Of a DNA stretch of 47,500 nt, positions 29,312 through 40,265 are shown piece after piece. The stretch comes from Cristatella mucedo. Lineage: Eukaryota; Bryozoa; Phylactolaemata; Cristatellidae. The DNA is taken from positions 372,501-420,000 of the forward strand of contig WPIO01000056.1 in the NCBI GenBank assembly GCA_009760855.2, in the 5' to 3' direction. The notes under the pieces are model-generated. The model was not told the origin of the DNA, did not search any database, and worked only from the letters and a program-made list of their open reading frames with translations. The translations under genes were made by a program, and so were the position numbers. Position 1 is the stretch's first letter. Each line of letters starts with the position of its first letter.

Positions 29312-32300
29312 AAGGCAGAGCCGATCAGATCTGCCGCTGCGGTGGCCGCCGCCGCAGCGTCTTCGGCCTCAGCGGAGGTGGCTTCCGAGAACGAGCGGCG
29401 AGCCTCGTTGCGGGCAAACACGACGCTTCCGGCGATAGCTCCGGCGCACTCGGCGACAAAGAATGCCACCTTACCTAAAGGGCCGTCCTCTGGAGCTCCG
29501 TCGTCGCCCGCGGATGCGGCGGTGCCACCGCTGCGCTTGCCATCGATCGCCGAGCGCCGCGGGCTCGTCGCGTTAAAAGGCCGCGCCCCGGAGCCGGCCA
29601 CGCCGGTCGCGGAAAACGTTGCGAGCGAAACGACGCGGAGCGACGCTGCAGCGGCGAAGGAGCCGTTGGCTCGTACGACGTCGCTTCGGTCCGCACGAGC
29701 GACCGGCAGTCGCCCCTCGCTGGCCCGCATCGCGTCGCCGCGCGCATCGCACTGCAGCGTGGCTGCGGGCGGTGGCGGCGGCGGCAAGCGAACGAGTAGC
29801 AAGGCCGAGGCGACAGCGTCGCAATCGCCGCCGCCGCTGCAGACGCCTACGGAGGTGGCGTCGTCCGCCGCGCGGTCAGCACTCAAGTCGGCGCTGCCCT
29901 CCAAAGAGAAAGACGGCGCTCGCGACGCCGGTCAGCAGAAGCAGCAGCAGAACTCGAGCGTCGACGGCCTGCCACGGCCACCGACGGGCCCCGCGAAGAC
30001 GCTGAGGCCACTCGTCGCGGCTGCGACGGTCCAAGATAAGCGTGCCACGAAGGGCGGCGGCGGCGGCAAGAAGAAGACGGCTGCTCAGGCTACGACGCAC
30101 GAGCCCGAGGTGAAGGCCGCCGGCGCGGCTCCTCCCCGAACCGTGCTCGGATCGCCTGCGGGGGCGTCGGCGCGGCCGCCGGACGTGACGCTGGGCGCCG
30201 CGCCGCGCCTTCGAGACGGCGTCCAACCGCGTCCAGCCGTCGAGAGTGGCGCGACGACGGACGATGCGCCCGGCGGCGGCGAGCGGCGAGCGCAGAGAGA
30301 CGCCGAAATGTCGACTGCGACCGGAAAGGAGCCGGCGACCGGTAGGATCGACACACCCCAGGCAACGGAGCCTCAGCAGCGACCTAGCCGCCGCAAGGTG
30401 AAGGTCAAGCGAATCGAGCGGCAGCCGCCGCCTGCAGCAGCTGCCGTGGGCAGAGCGGATGGCGGTCGAGGCGCGCCGTGCGCCGCCGCCGCTATCGCCG
30501 CGGCCAGCGGGACGCAGACGACGGAGCATCCGACGGAGGCGGCGGCGACGGCGGCACCGACTACCGGCGCCCAGCCCGTGGAAACCATCGGAACCGAGCC
30601 GTTCCCGGAAATCCGCCCCGCTACGCCACGACAGCAGCCAGACCTCGTTGTGGTGACAGCCGTGGTGACAGCCAACGCTGACGCCGTCGGCTTGTCAAGA
30701 TCGTCTCCCGCCGCGGTCCCCGAAGCCGCGGTCCCCGAAGCCGCGGTCCTCGAAGCCGCGGTTTCCACCGCCGCGGTCAGCGCCACCGCGGTCCCCGCCG
30801 CCGCGGTCCCTGAAGCCGCGGTTTCTGCCGCCGCGGTCAGCGCCGCCGCGGTCCCCACCGCCGCGGTCCCCACCACTGCGGTCCCCGCTGCCGTGGTCCC
30901 CGCCGCCGCGGTCCCCACCGCCGCGGTCCCTGCCGCCGCGGTTTCCGCCGCCGCCGTCCCCGCCGCCGCGGTCCCCGCCGCCGCGGTCCCCGCCGCCGCG
31001 GTCCCATCCGCCGCGGTTTCCGCCACCGTGGTTTCCGCCGCAGCGGTTTCCGCCGCCGCGATCCCGGCCGCCGCGGTCCCCACCGCCGCGGTCCTGGCCG
31101 CCGCCGTGGTCCCCGCCGCCGCGGTCCCCACCACCGCTGTGGCGACGGCCGAGCCAGCGGCGGCGGCTCGATCGACGCGTGCACCGACTCAGGACGTGAC
31201 GCGGCAGCCGACGGCGGCGGTGACGCACGAGCGTGCGCCGTCAGCTGACGAGGCTGCAGCGGCGGCGGCGGCCCCGGGGTCGGCGGCCCCGGGGTCGGCG
31301 GCAGTGGTGGCGGCGGCGGCGAGAAGAAGTCTCGAAGACTCTTCGGCACTGCTGGCAGCACGCGACGTCCCTGACCCTTCGTTGACTCCGGCTCCGCAAT
31401 ACGCGACGCGGGGCGAGGTCACGGAAAGCGACGTTGAGCGCACCATTCGAAGCAGCCGTCGCGCCGACGGCAGCCAGAACGATACTGTCACCGCTACCGA
31501 TTTGGACTCGACGAAGCTTGTGTCGCGGCCGCTTGCCAGTGGCGGCGGCGCACCGGATGCGGCGGGCAACGATAAAGCGCCGGCGAGCAAAGTTCTGACT
31601 CCTATGGACCGTCCGTCGGTGTCCCGTCTCAAGGATGGCGGCGACGACGAGAGCCCGAAAACGGTCGCGTCCGACATCCTAGCAGCCCTTAAGGGGATCA
31701 AGCTCGCCATTGCTCCAGGCGATCAAGTCGCAGAGAACTCTCGAGTCGGAAATGACGCTCGCGTTCGAATCGGAAATGGCGGCGCGCCGCACAGCAAATC
31801 TGACGGCGGCGCAACGGACGCCGCTGGTCTGCCCGCAGGCGATGCGAAGGAGCTGCGAGGAGAGGCGATGGCTCCAATGACGGTTGCTGTGGACGCACTG
31901 GCCACCTCCACGACGAACGCAGCCGATCGTGTCACGATGGTTCAAGATGGCGGCGGTGGCACCAAGCGCCAGGCTTCGGACAACCCCCGCAGAGGTAGTG
32001 AGCGTACCGTCGCACCCGAACTGGTAGTCAATGCCGACGGCGAGCGGCGAGCCGTGGCGGCGCTGGTATCGGTCGCGAGCCCCGCCCTTCGGTCGCCGCC
32101 GGTCGACATTGCGACTGACGCGAGAGACGACCCGCCGGCCGGGCGTCACGATTGCGTCGTCGCAGCGGCGCGCAACGCGGTCGCGACGAACTTTCACCGT
32201 GCGCCGCCCGGAAATGTCGCCGCGGCGCCCGCCGATCGAGGCTCTGCACGAGCCGGCCTCGTAGGCGGCGGCGGCGCCAAAGAGGCGCTGTCGCTCGCCG

Positions 32301-35300
32301 GAGACGGCGCCGCCGGGAAGAAAGAATCCTCCGGTAACTGTCCAATTGCAGTCGCGGACGACGCGTTAGGCGTGGATCTCTTACCGCCGCCGAACGGCCC
32401 TCCGCCGTCGAGCGTCGGAGGCGGCAATGAGGCGAAGGGCGGAGCCGCTCGCGAGGCGCTGCCGCTTACAGATCGTCAGCAGCAGCAGGATAAGCAGCAG
32501 GATAAGCAGCAGGATAAGCAGCAGCAGCGGTGCTGGCTGCTCTGCATTCAGCTATCGGCGGCGGCGCTGGCGACGGCGCTCTTAGCCACGGCGGAGGTGC
32601 TCTCCGCGCTGAGCGTGCTGCTTACGGCGGCGGCGGTGGCCGATCAGAGGGCGGGCGACGGACGCGCAACCGGCTGCAGCGCGGAGGCAGCGGCGGAAAA
32701 GGCGGCGGCGGCGGCGGCGTTGGTAGTCATGCCAGACCGAGACGACGCAAACGCCGCCGAATTCGGAGCGGCTTCGCCGTGCGGCCAAACGACGGCTGAC
32801 GGCAACGCAGATAGAGCGGCGGTCATTGCGGCAGCCCGCTGGGCCGGTGGGTCACGTGCCGCGGCGCTCGAGGAGCCGCCACCGTCGCCGCTCGCGCGCG
32901 GAGCAGTGGACGACGGAGAGTGGCACCGCCGCACGGTCCCGGAAGAAGGGACAGCAGCCGTCGCTCGTGCGGGCTCGTCCGCTCAAGAAGCTGCGGCTGA
33001 CAGTCAGCCGCAATCGCCCGAATGGCGGGCAACGCACGCCTACCGGTCGTCCGCCGGCATTGCCGGCATCGACGGCGGCGTCGGCAGCTCGAGAAGCCGA
33101 GCGGCGGCGTCGGACGAGGATAGACTTGGCATCGCGCCGACGGTCGCCGTGGGTGGCTTGCCGCCGCCACCCCACGACGGACCCGTCGAAGGTCAGTTGC
33201 AGAGGGCGGCGGCACTGCCGCCGCCATCCGCGGTCTCTAAAGCCGACGAGGTCGTCGACGGAGCGCAGTCCGGAAGTGCGATTGTCACTCCTTCCGGACG
33301 CGAGCAGGCGCGCGCTCTGGCGGCGCCGCGAGGCGCCGCTGTCGACGAGCCCGACTGTCCCCCTCCGTCGCCGCGTCCGGTCGCAACGGAGCCTCTACGA
33401 GAGTTCGAGCTGAGGACCGCGTCTAAAAGCGGGTCGCGCATCGCCGCGACGCCACCGGGCGAGCGCCGCCGCGTCTTCGACTCGCCGGCGCTAGCGTCTG
33501 CTCACGAAACGGTCGACCAGGGCGCTGCTGCAGCGACGGCTAGCGCGCTTGCGAAGGAACTGAAACGCGACGCCACAGACGCTAAAGCGTCGCGAGGCAA
33601 CCCCAAAGACGTCGCTGACATCGCAATGCGACGAAGGGCGGCGCGCGCTCCTCAGCCTGTCGCACCCGCGGCAGAGGAGGCCGCCACCGTCGGGCCCGAA
33701 ACTTCGACGCCGCCAAAGACATCGGCTTCCGGCCGCCGTCTTGGCAAGTCGGACGCCGCCGGCTCTCCGATTGATGAAAGCAATAGCTTTGCGGCAGAGT
33801 TCGCCCAAGCGTCGAGGCCGACAGGCGTTGGGCCTGCGTCTCTGGCGACACGTGAACCAGCCAATCGCCCAACGAGTAGCAAACCTAACGGCAATCGCGC
33901 TTGGACAGCGCAGGACGGCGCGGCGGTTTCTCGCGGTCCCCGCGCCTCGACGAAGATCGACACGCGAGGCCAGCCAATGGATTTGCGGCTCGTAGCGGAA
34001 ACGGATGTGGCGAGCGTCATTCAAAGAGCTGGCGAAGTCGAGGGAAAGGCTTCGGTACAAACACAAATTCAAGTTCACGCAGCGACGCACGAGAGCGGCG
34101 GCGATCCTACGGGCGCCACGTCTGCTGCAGCTGACCGAGTCGCTAGCCAGCTCGGCGACCGCGCGGAGAACGCCGTCGCCTCCAAGAGCGACGGGAGTGA
34201 CGCGCGAGCGACAGCTGCGCAGCAGCATTCATCCGTCGACGCGGAAACGCCTGAGCGGCGCGCACCCGCTGCGCGCCGCGTCCCGCACGCTGTGGCGGCG
34301 GTGGAGAGCGGCGAGACTCGTGGAAACGAGGCAGAAGCCGCCGCCGCCGCTGCCCTTCCTGGCATCGGAGCGTCGACCGCACCAACGGTCGACGCTCAGG
34401 CGCTCTCTCGGCTTACAACCGACGAGCGCGTCGCGAGCGTCGGCGACGCTCGAGAATTTCGAAATGACGACGAAGGAATCTCGTCCAAGACTGCGAGGTC
34501 GACGGCTGAAGCTCGGAAGGCTGACGCGACGGCTGCTTCGGTGGCGACGGTAGAGGCGGACGTGACGCACGAGCACGGCGCCGTCGGCGCAAGACTCGAG
34601 GCGGTGGCGGCGGTGGCGTCGGCGGCGGCGGAGGGTCCAGTCGACGCCCTCTTTTCACCGTCGCCGCCTGTCGCATCCGAGGTCCTAGCGGCGACGGACG
34701 CCCGACAAAAGGAGGAGCCTGGCACCGAGTGTGCGACCGCGACAGGTGACAGCAAGGCGCCGGGCATGCGCGATCCGCCGCCGGAGGCTTCCGGCGGCGG
34801 CGGCGGCGGGGGCGGCGGATCGTGCCCCGAAACGGCGCCGTCGCCGCAGCGTTGGAGCGAGCCGGGCGCCCGAAGCCGACGAACTCTCGTCAGCGGTTAC
34901 GACGGCGGCGGCGTCTCGGCGGCGGAGGCACGGAGCGAAGAGCCCGCGCAGGACAAACCGATACTGGTGAGCCAATCGAGGAAGCTATCGGTGGTCGCGA
35001 CCGAAACGGACGCGGAGTCCGTGGTCGAGAAGTTTGAAGAAGTCACCACCGTCCACCGGACCTCGTCTGGCGAAGTGACCCGCGTCGTGCACAAGAGAGA
35101 GGTCGTCGTCACGACAATCTCGAAGGCGAATATGACGACGTCGGACGTCGACTCACTCGCGAAGGACGCGACGCCGCAGCTCCGAGGTGGCGAAGCGGAG
35201 AGCGAAGACGCCGAGCGAAGCGCGACCGACGGAAGAGCGACCGACGGCGCCATGGCGGCCATGGCCGCCATGGCCGCCATTCCAGCAGCTTCTGCTGCCT

Positions 35301-35604
35301 CAGCGGTGACGGCTGCGGCAGCTGCGGCAGCTGCGGCAGCTGCGGCATCGGCGGCATCGGCGGCGGATGAGGATGGTCGCGTAACACGTGACGGCGCCGC
35401 CAACTCCGATCCCAAAGATGCACGAGAACGCGCTGATGACGCGCTGAGGCGAAGATCGGCTGAGGAGGACGGGAACGTGAAAGAGAAGTCGCCCGGCGAC
35501 CGGCGCGTCTTGACCTCGTTTCCGGGCAGCCTCTTTGCCAAGAGCGAGCGCGAGCGAGAGGAAACGAGCTCGCGTCTCGACTCATCTCCAGCAGCGGCGG
35601 CGGA

Positions 35605-35675
<71 letters not shown>

Positions 35676-37528
35676 AAGGAACCGTCGTGACGAAAGCAAG
35701 TCAGCGCCACGACGCCTCGCTCGCGGTCGGCGCGATCGCCGGCGCCGATAGCCGTGTCGATTTTCCGCCACCACCGATTATCGCTGCGTCGGAAGTGTCA
35801 GCGGTCTCAAAACAACTCGAAGCCGGTGCCGCGGCTAAAGAGCTCTGCCCGACGGTAGGGTCAGAGAGCGCTGCTCCGGCGGCGGCCGCGGCCATCGTCG
35901 CCGGAGGTGCGCTTGACGCGCTCAGCGCGCCGCCGCCTGCCTCGGCTGGGCAGGTCGCCGCCGCCACGTCCGCCGTCGCGGCTGCGCGGTCGCGGTCGGC
36001 GGCCGACGACGCTCGCGACGGCTATAAGGGCGCGTCCAGCCACGGACTCTCAGCGCTGAGCGGACGCTCGGAGCAGACAGCTACCGTGGCCTCGGGCGGC
36101 AAGAGCTCGTCTCGCGACGTGCGCGACTCCGCGGACGTCACGTCCGCCACGTCCGTCGCGCTGACGCGTCTAACTAACGCGGCAAGCGTGAGCCACACCA
36201 CCGTCGAGACTCGCACGAGCGGAACGCCGCGCAAGAGCGGCGGCGGCGGCGGCAGCTGCGCGGCGACGACGACGACGGAGCTCTCGTCCACCTCAGCGGG
36301 GCCCTTCAGGCGGAACCGCAGCTCGGCGGCCAGCAGCAGCAGGGACACTCGCCGCCGCCGACGCCGCAGCCGCAGCGTGACCACGAGGCTGCGTGACTCG
36401 AGGAGCTCGACAGCTCACGGAACGCGGAGCGACGAGCTCGACGACAGTCAACGCAGCCAAAGACAGTCGCAAGCGGCGAGCGGCAGCAGCGCACCGGAGG
36501 AGGACGCGGCGGCGGCGGATGCGGAATCGCCGCTCGCGGCGGCACAGGACGTGCCGTCGGCAGCGCCGCGAGCTGCAGATCTAGCGACCTCGATCTCGAA
36601 AAAGACCGAGGCGCCAGGTAGCTCCGACACGGTGGCGCCCCCTGGCCGCGCAGCATCGCCGCCGATCAACGCGCGGTCGGGGCCTGCGGCCGCAATGGCA
36701 GTCCGCCGCCTGTCGCCGGTTGACGCGCGCTGCTGCAGCGAACAAGACGCGAAGGACGAAAAGGCTCTGGTGGCGCCCTCTGGTGGCTCGTGGCCTGCCG
36801 CCGCTGCAGCGGAGGCTGCGCCCGAGCGCGACTCGACGACGGCGGCCGCGGCTCACGAACGCCAGGCGGCGGCGGCGGCCGCCGAAACGAAGGTGCAGAC
36901 CGTCGCAAGGCAGGCTACCGCGGCAGCCGCGGCCACAGCAGCGACCACGAGCTGGCCGGCGCGCCCGCTGGGGACGCCCGTCGCCACCGTCGCCGACGCT
37001 GACGACGCCGCGAATGCGACGCCAACCGCCGGAGCGGGAAAGCTTGGGCTTCAGGGTCCGGAAATCGTAGCAAATCGCCGGAAATCGCCGCCGCCGGTGT
37101 CGGATCGTCGGGCGGCGGCGGCGGAGGAGGAGCGGGGCGCCAGTGCGACGGACGCGCCGAAGCGACTTCGAGGCGACGACGAAGCGAGCGGCAGCGAGGC
37201 CGCCGCGCAAGCAGAGAGGACGGCGCCCGCGCTCGCCGCCGACTCGCTCAGATGGCCGCCGCCGCCGCCGTCCATGGCCGCGTGGCGATCGACCGCTTCG
37301 ATCGACGCTCGGATCACGGCGGGCGGCGCCGGCGGTGTCGCTCCCGTTCGACCCGATAGCGGCGCAGCCTCAGAGTCGTCGCGAACCGGCAAGTCGACGC
37401 GCGGTGCCGCGAGGCGGTCGCGCAGCCGCGCCGAGAGCCACGCGGTGGCTGCCAGCAGCCTCGGCGCGGACCGCAACAGCGAATCGACAGCCGAAAGCGA
37501 GGTGACCGAGGAGGAAGACGACGAAGAT

Positions 37529-37560
<32 letters not shown>

Positions 37561-38362
37561 ATCGGAGACGACCGCGTCGCAAGCCGCCACCGATGAGGAC
37601 GACGAATCTGACGGCGGCGGCGGCGGCGGCCGGAGGTTGCTGGCGGCCAGCACCAGGTTTCCGGCGACGATCATCGCCGCTGCGCAGGCGTTTGTGCGCA
37701 GCGTGTCCTTCCGGCCGAACCTGAGCCAGATTCGCTTCTACGTGGTTGAGCCATCGGAAATGGACGGCAGTAGCGGCAGCTCGCTCGCCTCGAATCACGA
37801 CCGCTCGAGCTCCGCCGCGGCCGCCGCGGCTTCGTCGTCGCGTCCGCAGCCGCCGCCGGCGCACGCCGCGCATCGCACCGACCCGTCCGCTTCGGGCAGC
37901 AACAACAACAACAATAATAGCAACCGTGGCGGCAGCGGCGGCGTCGGCGGTCGGCTCTCGAGGCCGCGCCATGCGCCAGCAACGCGGCGCTCGCCGTCGA
38001 CCGCGCCGGGGCGTCGACGAGTCGCCGGCGCATCGGCGGCGGCGGCGGCGGCGGCGGCAACGATGCAACAATGGCGGCGACAACGAGGCAACAATGGCTG
38101 CGGCAACGATGCAACAATGGCGGCGGCGGTTGCTCTCGGCGGTGGCTGCGGCTGTGCGTCTCGGCCTGGCCGTCGCCGCCGCCGCCGCCGCTCGGACCCG
38201 CTCGGCCAGAGTGGCTCCGCTGGGAGGCGCAGGACGCAGCGCATCGCGGCGCGTCGCCGCCGCCGCCTCTCGCGAATCGGGGGCCCGCGGTGCCCCGGAC
38301 GCGCAGCGGCGGCCGCGGAGCCGGCGTCGCACGGACGCCGGCGGCGCGCACCGCCGCGGTGA
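28892..38362 (+). CDS. Giant low-complexity (mostly disordered) protein gene, two exons visible
   Basis: The frame 29123-38362 has no stop for over 3,070 codons, far beyond chance even in GC-rich DNA, but lacks an ATG for its first ~390 codons. It therefore needs an upstream exon. A donor ATGC|GTAAGC (intron starts 29037) and an acceptor CTCTGCAG|GA (exon starts 29160) join it in phase 1 to a frame whose ATG is at 28892 (MKMTRHRLFAAAANF). The result is about 3,115 residues. The protein is Ala/Ser/Thr/Asp/Glu-rich: poly-Gly near residues 80-95, a (P/S)xAAV pentapeptide tract near 566-709, a 37-residue hydrophobic stretch near 1173-1209, a more structured block near 1986-2046 (SVVEKFEEVTTVHR, VTRVVHKREVVVTTISK), an Asp run near 2834-2860 and RSVSF at 2895. 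Beyond about 37,980 it turns Arg-rich, so the true exon probably ends earlier. No family assigned. Confidence 0.72.
29037..29159 (+). other. Predicted 123-bp intron
   Basis: GTAAGC at the 5' end and CTGCTCTGCAG at the 3' end. Phase 1 on both sides: one base C before the intron and GA after it form an Arg codon. The flanking frames are both mod-2 frames and each is closed by stops within the intron. Confidence 0.65.
29257..29311 (+). repeat. (GGC)n coding microsatellite (poly-Gly)
   Basis: About 18 GGC triplets in frame within the giant exon, followed by GGTAAGG, which could also act as an alternative donor. Confidence 0.9.
30711..31140 (+). repeat. 15-bp coding minisatellite, about 28 units, encoding (P/S)xAAV
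   Basis: Units of the form GCCGCGGTCCCCGAA or GCCGCGGTTTCCGCC repeat in phase with the reading frame (15 = 5 codons), giving pentapeptides such as PEAAV, STAAV, SAAAV and PTAAV. Third and fourth residues are nearly always Ala-Ala and the fifth Val; the second position varies. Confidence 0.95.
35596..35678 (+). repeat. (GGC)n coding microsatellite (poly-Ala)
   Basis: GCGGCG run read in frame as about 27 alanines in the giant protein. Confidence 0.92.
37510..37563 (+). repeat. GAC/GAT coding repeat (poly-Asp)
   Basis: GAAGACGACGAAGATGATGAC-like triplets encoding EEEDDEDDD and then at least ten Asp. The mixed GAC/GAT usage suggests selection for the acidic run, not recent slippage alone. Confidence 0.85.
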
Positions 38363-39460
38363 CGCGCCGAGCTCTTCAGGAGAAGTGGACTTGCCGAGTC
38401 GGCTCAACGGCGGCGGCGGCCGAAGCGCGTCGTCCCGAACTCAGTGGCTTTGCGGCCGCCGCGGTGCCGACACCGGAGCCTCAGGCCACGCGCGGCGTCG
38501 TCTGCATTCTGGACCGCGGTGCGACAACGAGGGCACGCAACTCGCAACAGCGACCGCTGCGCAGCGGTCGCTGCGACGACGCCTCCGCCTCCGCCGCCTG
38601 CGCCGTCGCAGCTACCGCTGCACAGCTTGGAGACTTGGAGCCACGATTGGGCCTTTCAGTCGCCATGATTGCGCCTTTCAATCGGGCATTTATTTTTTCC
38701 TGCCAGTTTTTTTCGCCGCTTCCGCTGCGCGTGTCCGCCATCTTGCTAGTGCGTCAGAGTCGATCGGAGGCGTCGCACGCGAGGCAACCGGCGCGGCGCT
38801 CGCTGAGTGACACCGGCGACGCGATTCGGCTTACGCAAGCAGCGCCGCGCGTCACTTGCAAGAGTTGCTTTCCGTGAAAGCGCAATTTTGCGAAGAGAAG
38901 AAGCCAAGATCTTGTCCGGCTCCGATGAGTTGTCGATTCGCTCGCTTGTCGTGGCGTCGTCGAAGCGGCGCGGCGCCTTCGCGCGGAGCGGAAGTCTCTC
39001 CAGGGCGCCGGAGAGACCACCGCTCCGCGCGCAGCCGCTCGGTCGAGCATGCGCTGCGCAGGCCCGCGGACAATGACGGCGGCGTTCGGCATACACAGCT
39101 CCTCTTCTGCTAGTCCTACTCGCTAGGTCTCCTTAGCAAATGTAGAGTGCATTTTATAAAAGTTTTTTTTTACAGAGAAGCAAGTGAGATCTCAAAAAGT
39201 GTGACCAAAGCACCAGAGAGCACTCGAATCCGGCCTGTGCGATTCGTCGTTGTCTCCACTTAAGTTCGTCATCAATGCACTGAGGCAATCACCTCCTTCA
39301 TTCTGAGTCAAATCATTTAGCCATACGGCGGGTGAATCGTGTGTAGTCTGTAGATCTTTAGTTAGTGTGCCCCCATTGCTTAGTGCTCACTCCTAATTAA
39401 CCTTACGAATTTGACTCGTCGCCATAATCGTCGTCGCTTGTCGTTTATAAGAAAGCCAAC
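38363..39460. other. CpG-rich then AT-richer DNA without a supported gene
   Basis: Overlapping GC-driven frames to about 39110, including a perfect 26-bp palindrome at 38548-38573 (CAGCGACCGCTGC and its complement with no loop). From 39120 composition drops to neutral. No polyadenylation signal could be confidently tied to the giant gene. Confidence 0.4.
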
Positions 39461-39464
39461 AAGG

Positions 39465-39685
39465 CAAATTTTTTCTGACAGCATTTAGTGGGTCTTTGTG
39501 ACGTGTCCTTCGTGTGGTTATGCGTGCTGGCACAGTGAATGCTTCTACTAACCATTTAGAAATCACGACACTCGGCAAGCTACCTCTTAACTATTCTATT
39601 TTTCTTGACTTTTGGATGTTACTACCAACCATTTGATCATGCTTCTTTTACAGCGTATGTAAGGTGCCTGAAAATGTAGTTTTTC
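39465..39685 (+). mobile_element. LINE 3' untranslated fragment
   Basis: GCATTTAGTGGGTCTTTGTG, GTGGTTATGCGTGCTGGCAC, ACTAACCATTTGATCATGCT and GTATGTAAGGTGCCTGAAAA match the 9.0 kb LINE 3' UTR in the same order and strand. Confidence 0.75.
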
Positions 39686-39986
39686 CGCGGGGCTTGTCTG
39701 TGACGCGTTCAAAATGAATCGCTCAGAGCAAGCGATAGACCAATTGCGTCGAAGGACTGCTTAGAACGACCAATCGCGTCGGAGGACTCGCGTCGTTTCT
39801 GGCTGCGTGAGCTCAGCTCCTCACCCCGGAAATTCGGCGGTGAAACTCCGCCGCGTGGGCCAGGCGAGCAGGACTCAGGCGCCGCCGTTTCCGTAGCCGT
39901 CGCCGCCGCCGCGATATCGCCGACGCCATCGCGCGTCGCGTGCGCCGGAGCGTTAAGCGCGGGTGCGCGGAGTCGCTGGAGAAGCA

Positions 39987-40193
39987 ATGGCCACCGCCAT
40001 TTTCGCGACGACGCGGGAGCTCTCGGCTGCCGGGGCGGAGCTGCTCTCGCGTTCGCTCGCGATGTCGGACGTGCACGACGTCGGCATCGCGACGAGCAGA
40101 AGGCACGACGAGCGCACCGAGACTCGGCTCGGGGCGCTCGTCGGGTGCCGAGCGAGCGCTCTGCGGCGGCGCACGCTCGCCAGCGAAAATTGA
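39987..40193 (+). CDS. Candidate small ORF or first exon (MATAIFATTRELSAAG...)
   Basis: ATG in good context (G at -3, G at +4) opens 68 codons: MATAIFATTRELSAAGAELL then SRSLAMSDVHDVGIATSRR. The first 45 residues have balanced, helix-like composition, unlike the Arg-rich shadows nearby; the end is arginine-rich. It lies 70 bp beyond the 3' end of the GH45-like gene on the opposite strand, so the two would converge. No recognised domain and no strong donor. Confidence 0.3.
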   Translation: MATAIFATTRELSAAGAELLSRSLAMSDVHDVGIATSRRHDERTETRLGALVGCRASALRRRTLASEN

Positions 40194-40259
40194 AGAGCAA
40201 ACGGAAGTGACGTCAGCCGCATCTGGCAGCGCGCGCGCGTGCGCGCGCGCGAGCGGTGG

Positions 40260-40265
40260 TTTATT
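40260..40265 (-). terminator. Polyadenylation signal AATAAA overlapping the GH45 stop codon
   Basis: On the minus strand the gene ends GGCAAATAATAAACC. The stop TAA (40266-40264) shares bases with AATAAA (40265-40260), and a second in-frame TAA follows at once. The 3' UTR would be only about 10-30 nt if this signal is used. Confidence 0.6.

Noticed and set aside
37370-38407. 345-codon minus frame and 354-codon plus frame (37746-38810) around the end of the giant exon
   Set aside because: Arg/Ala-rich shadows of GC-rich repeats, without motifs or splice support.
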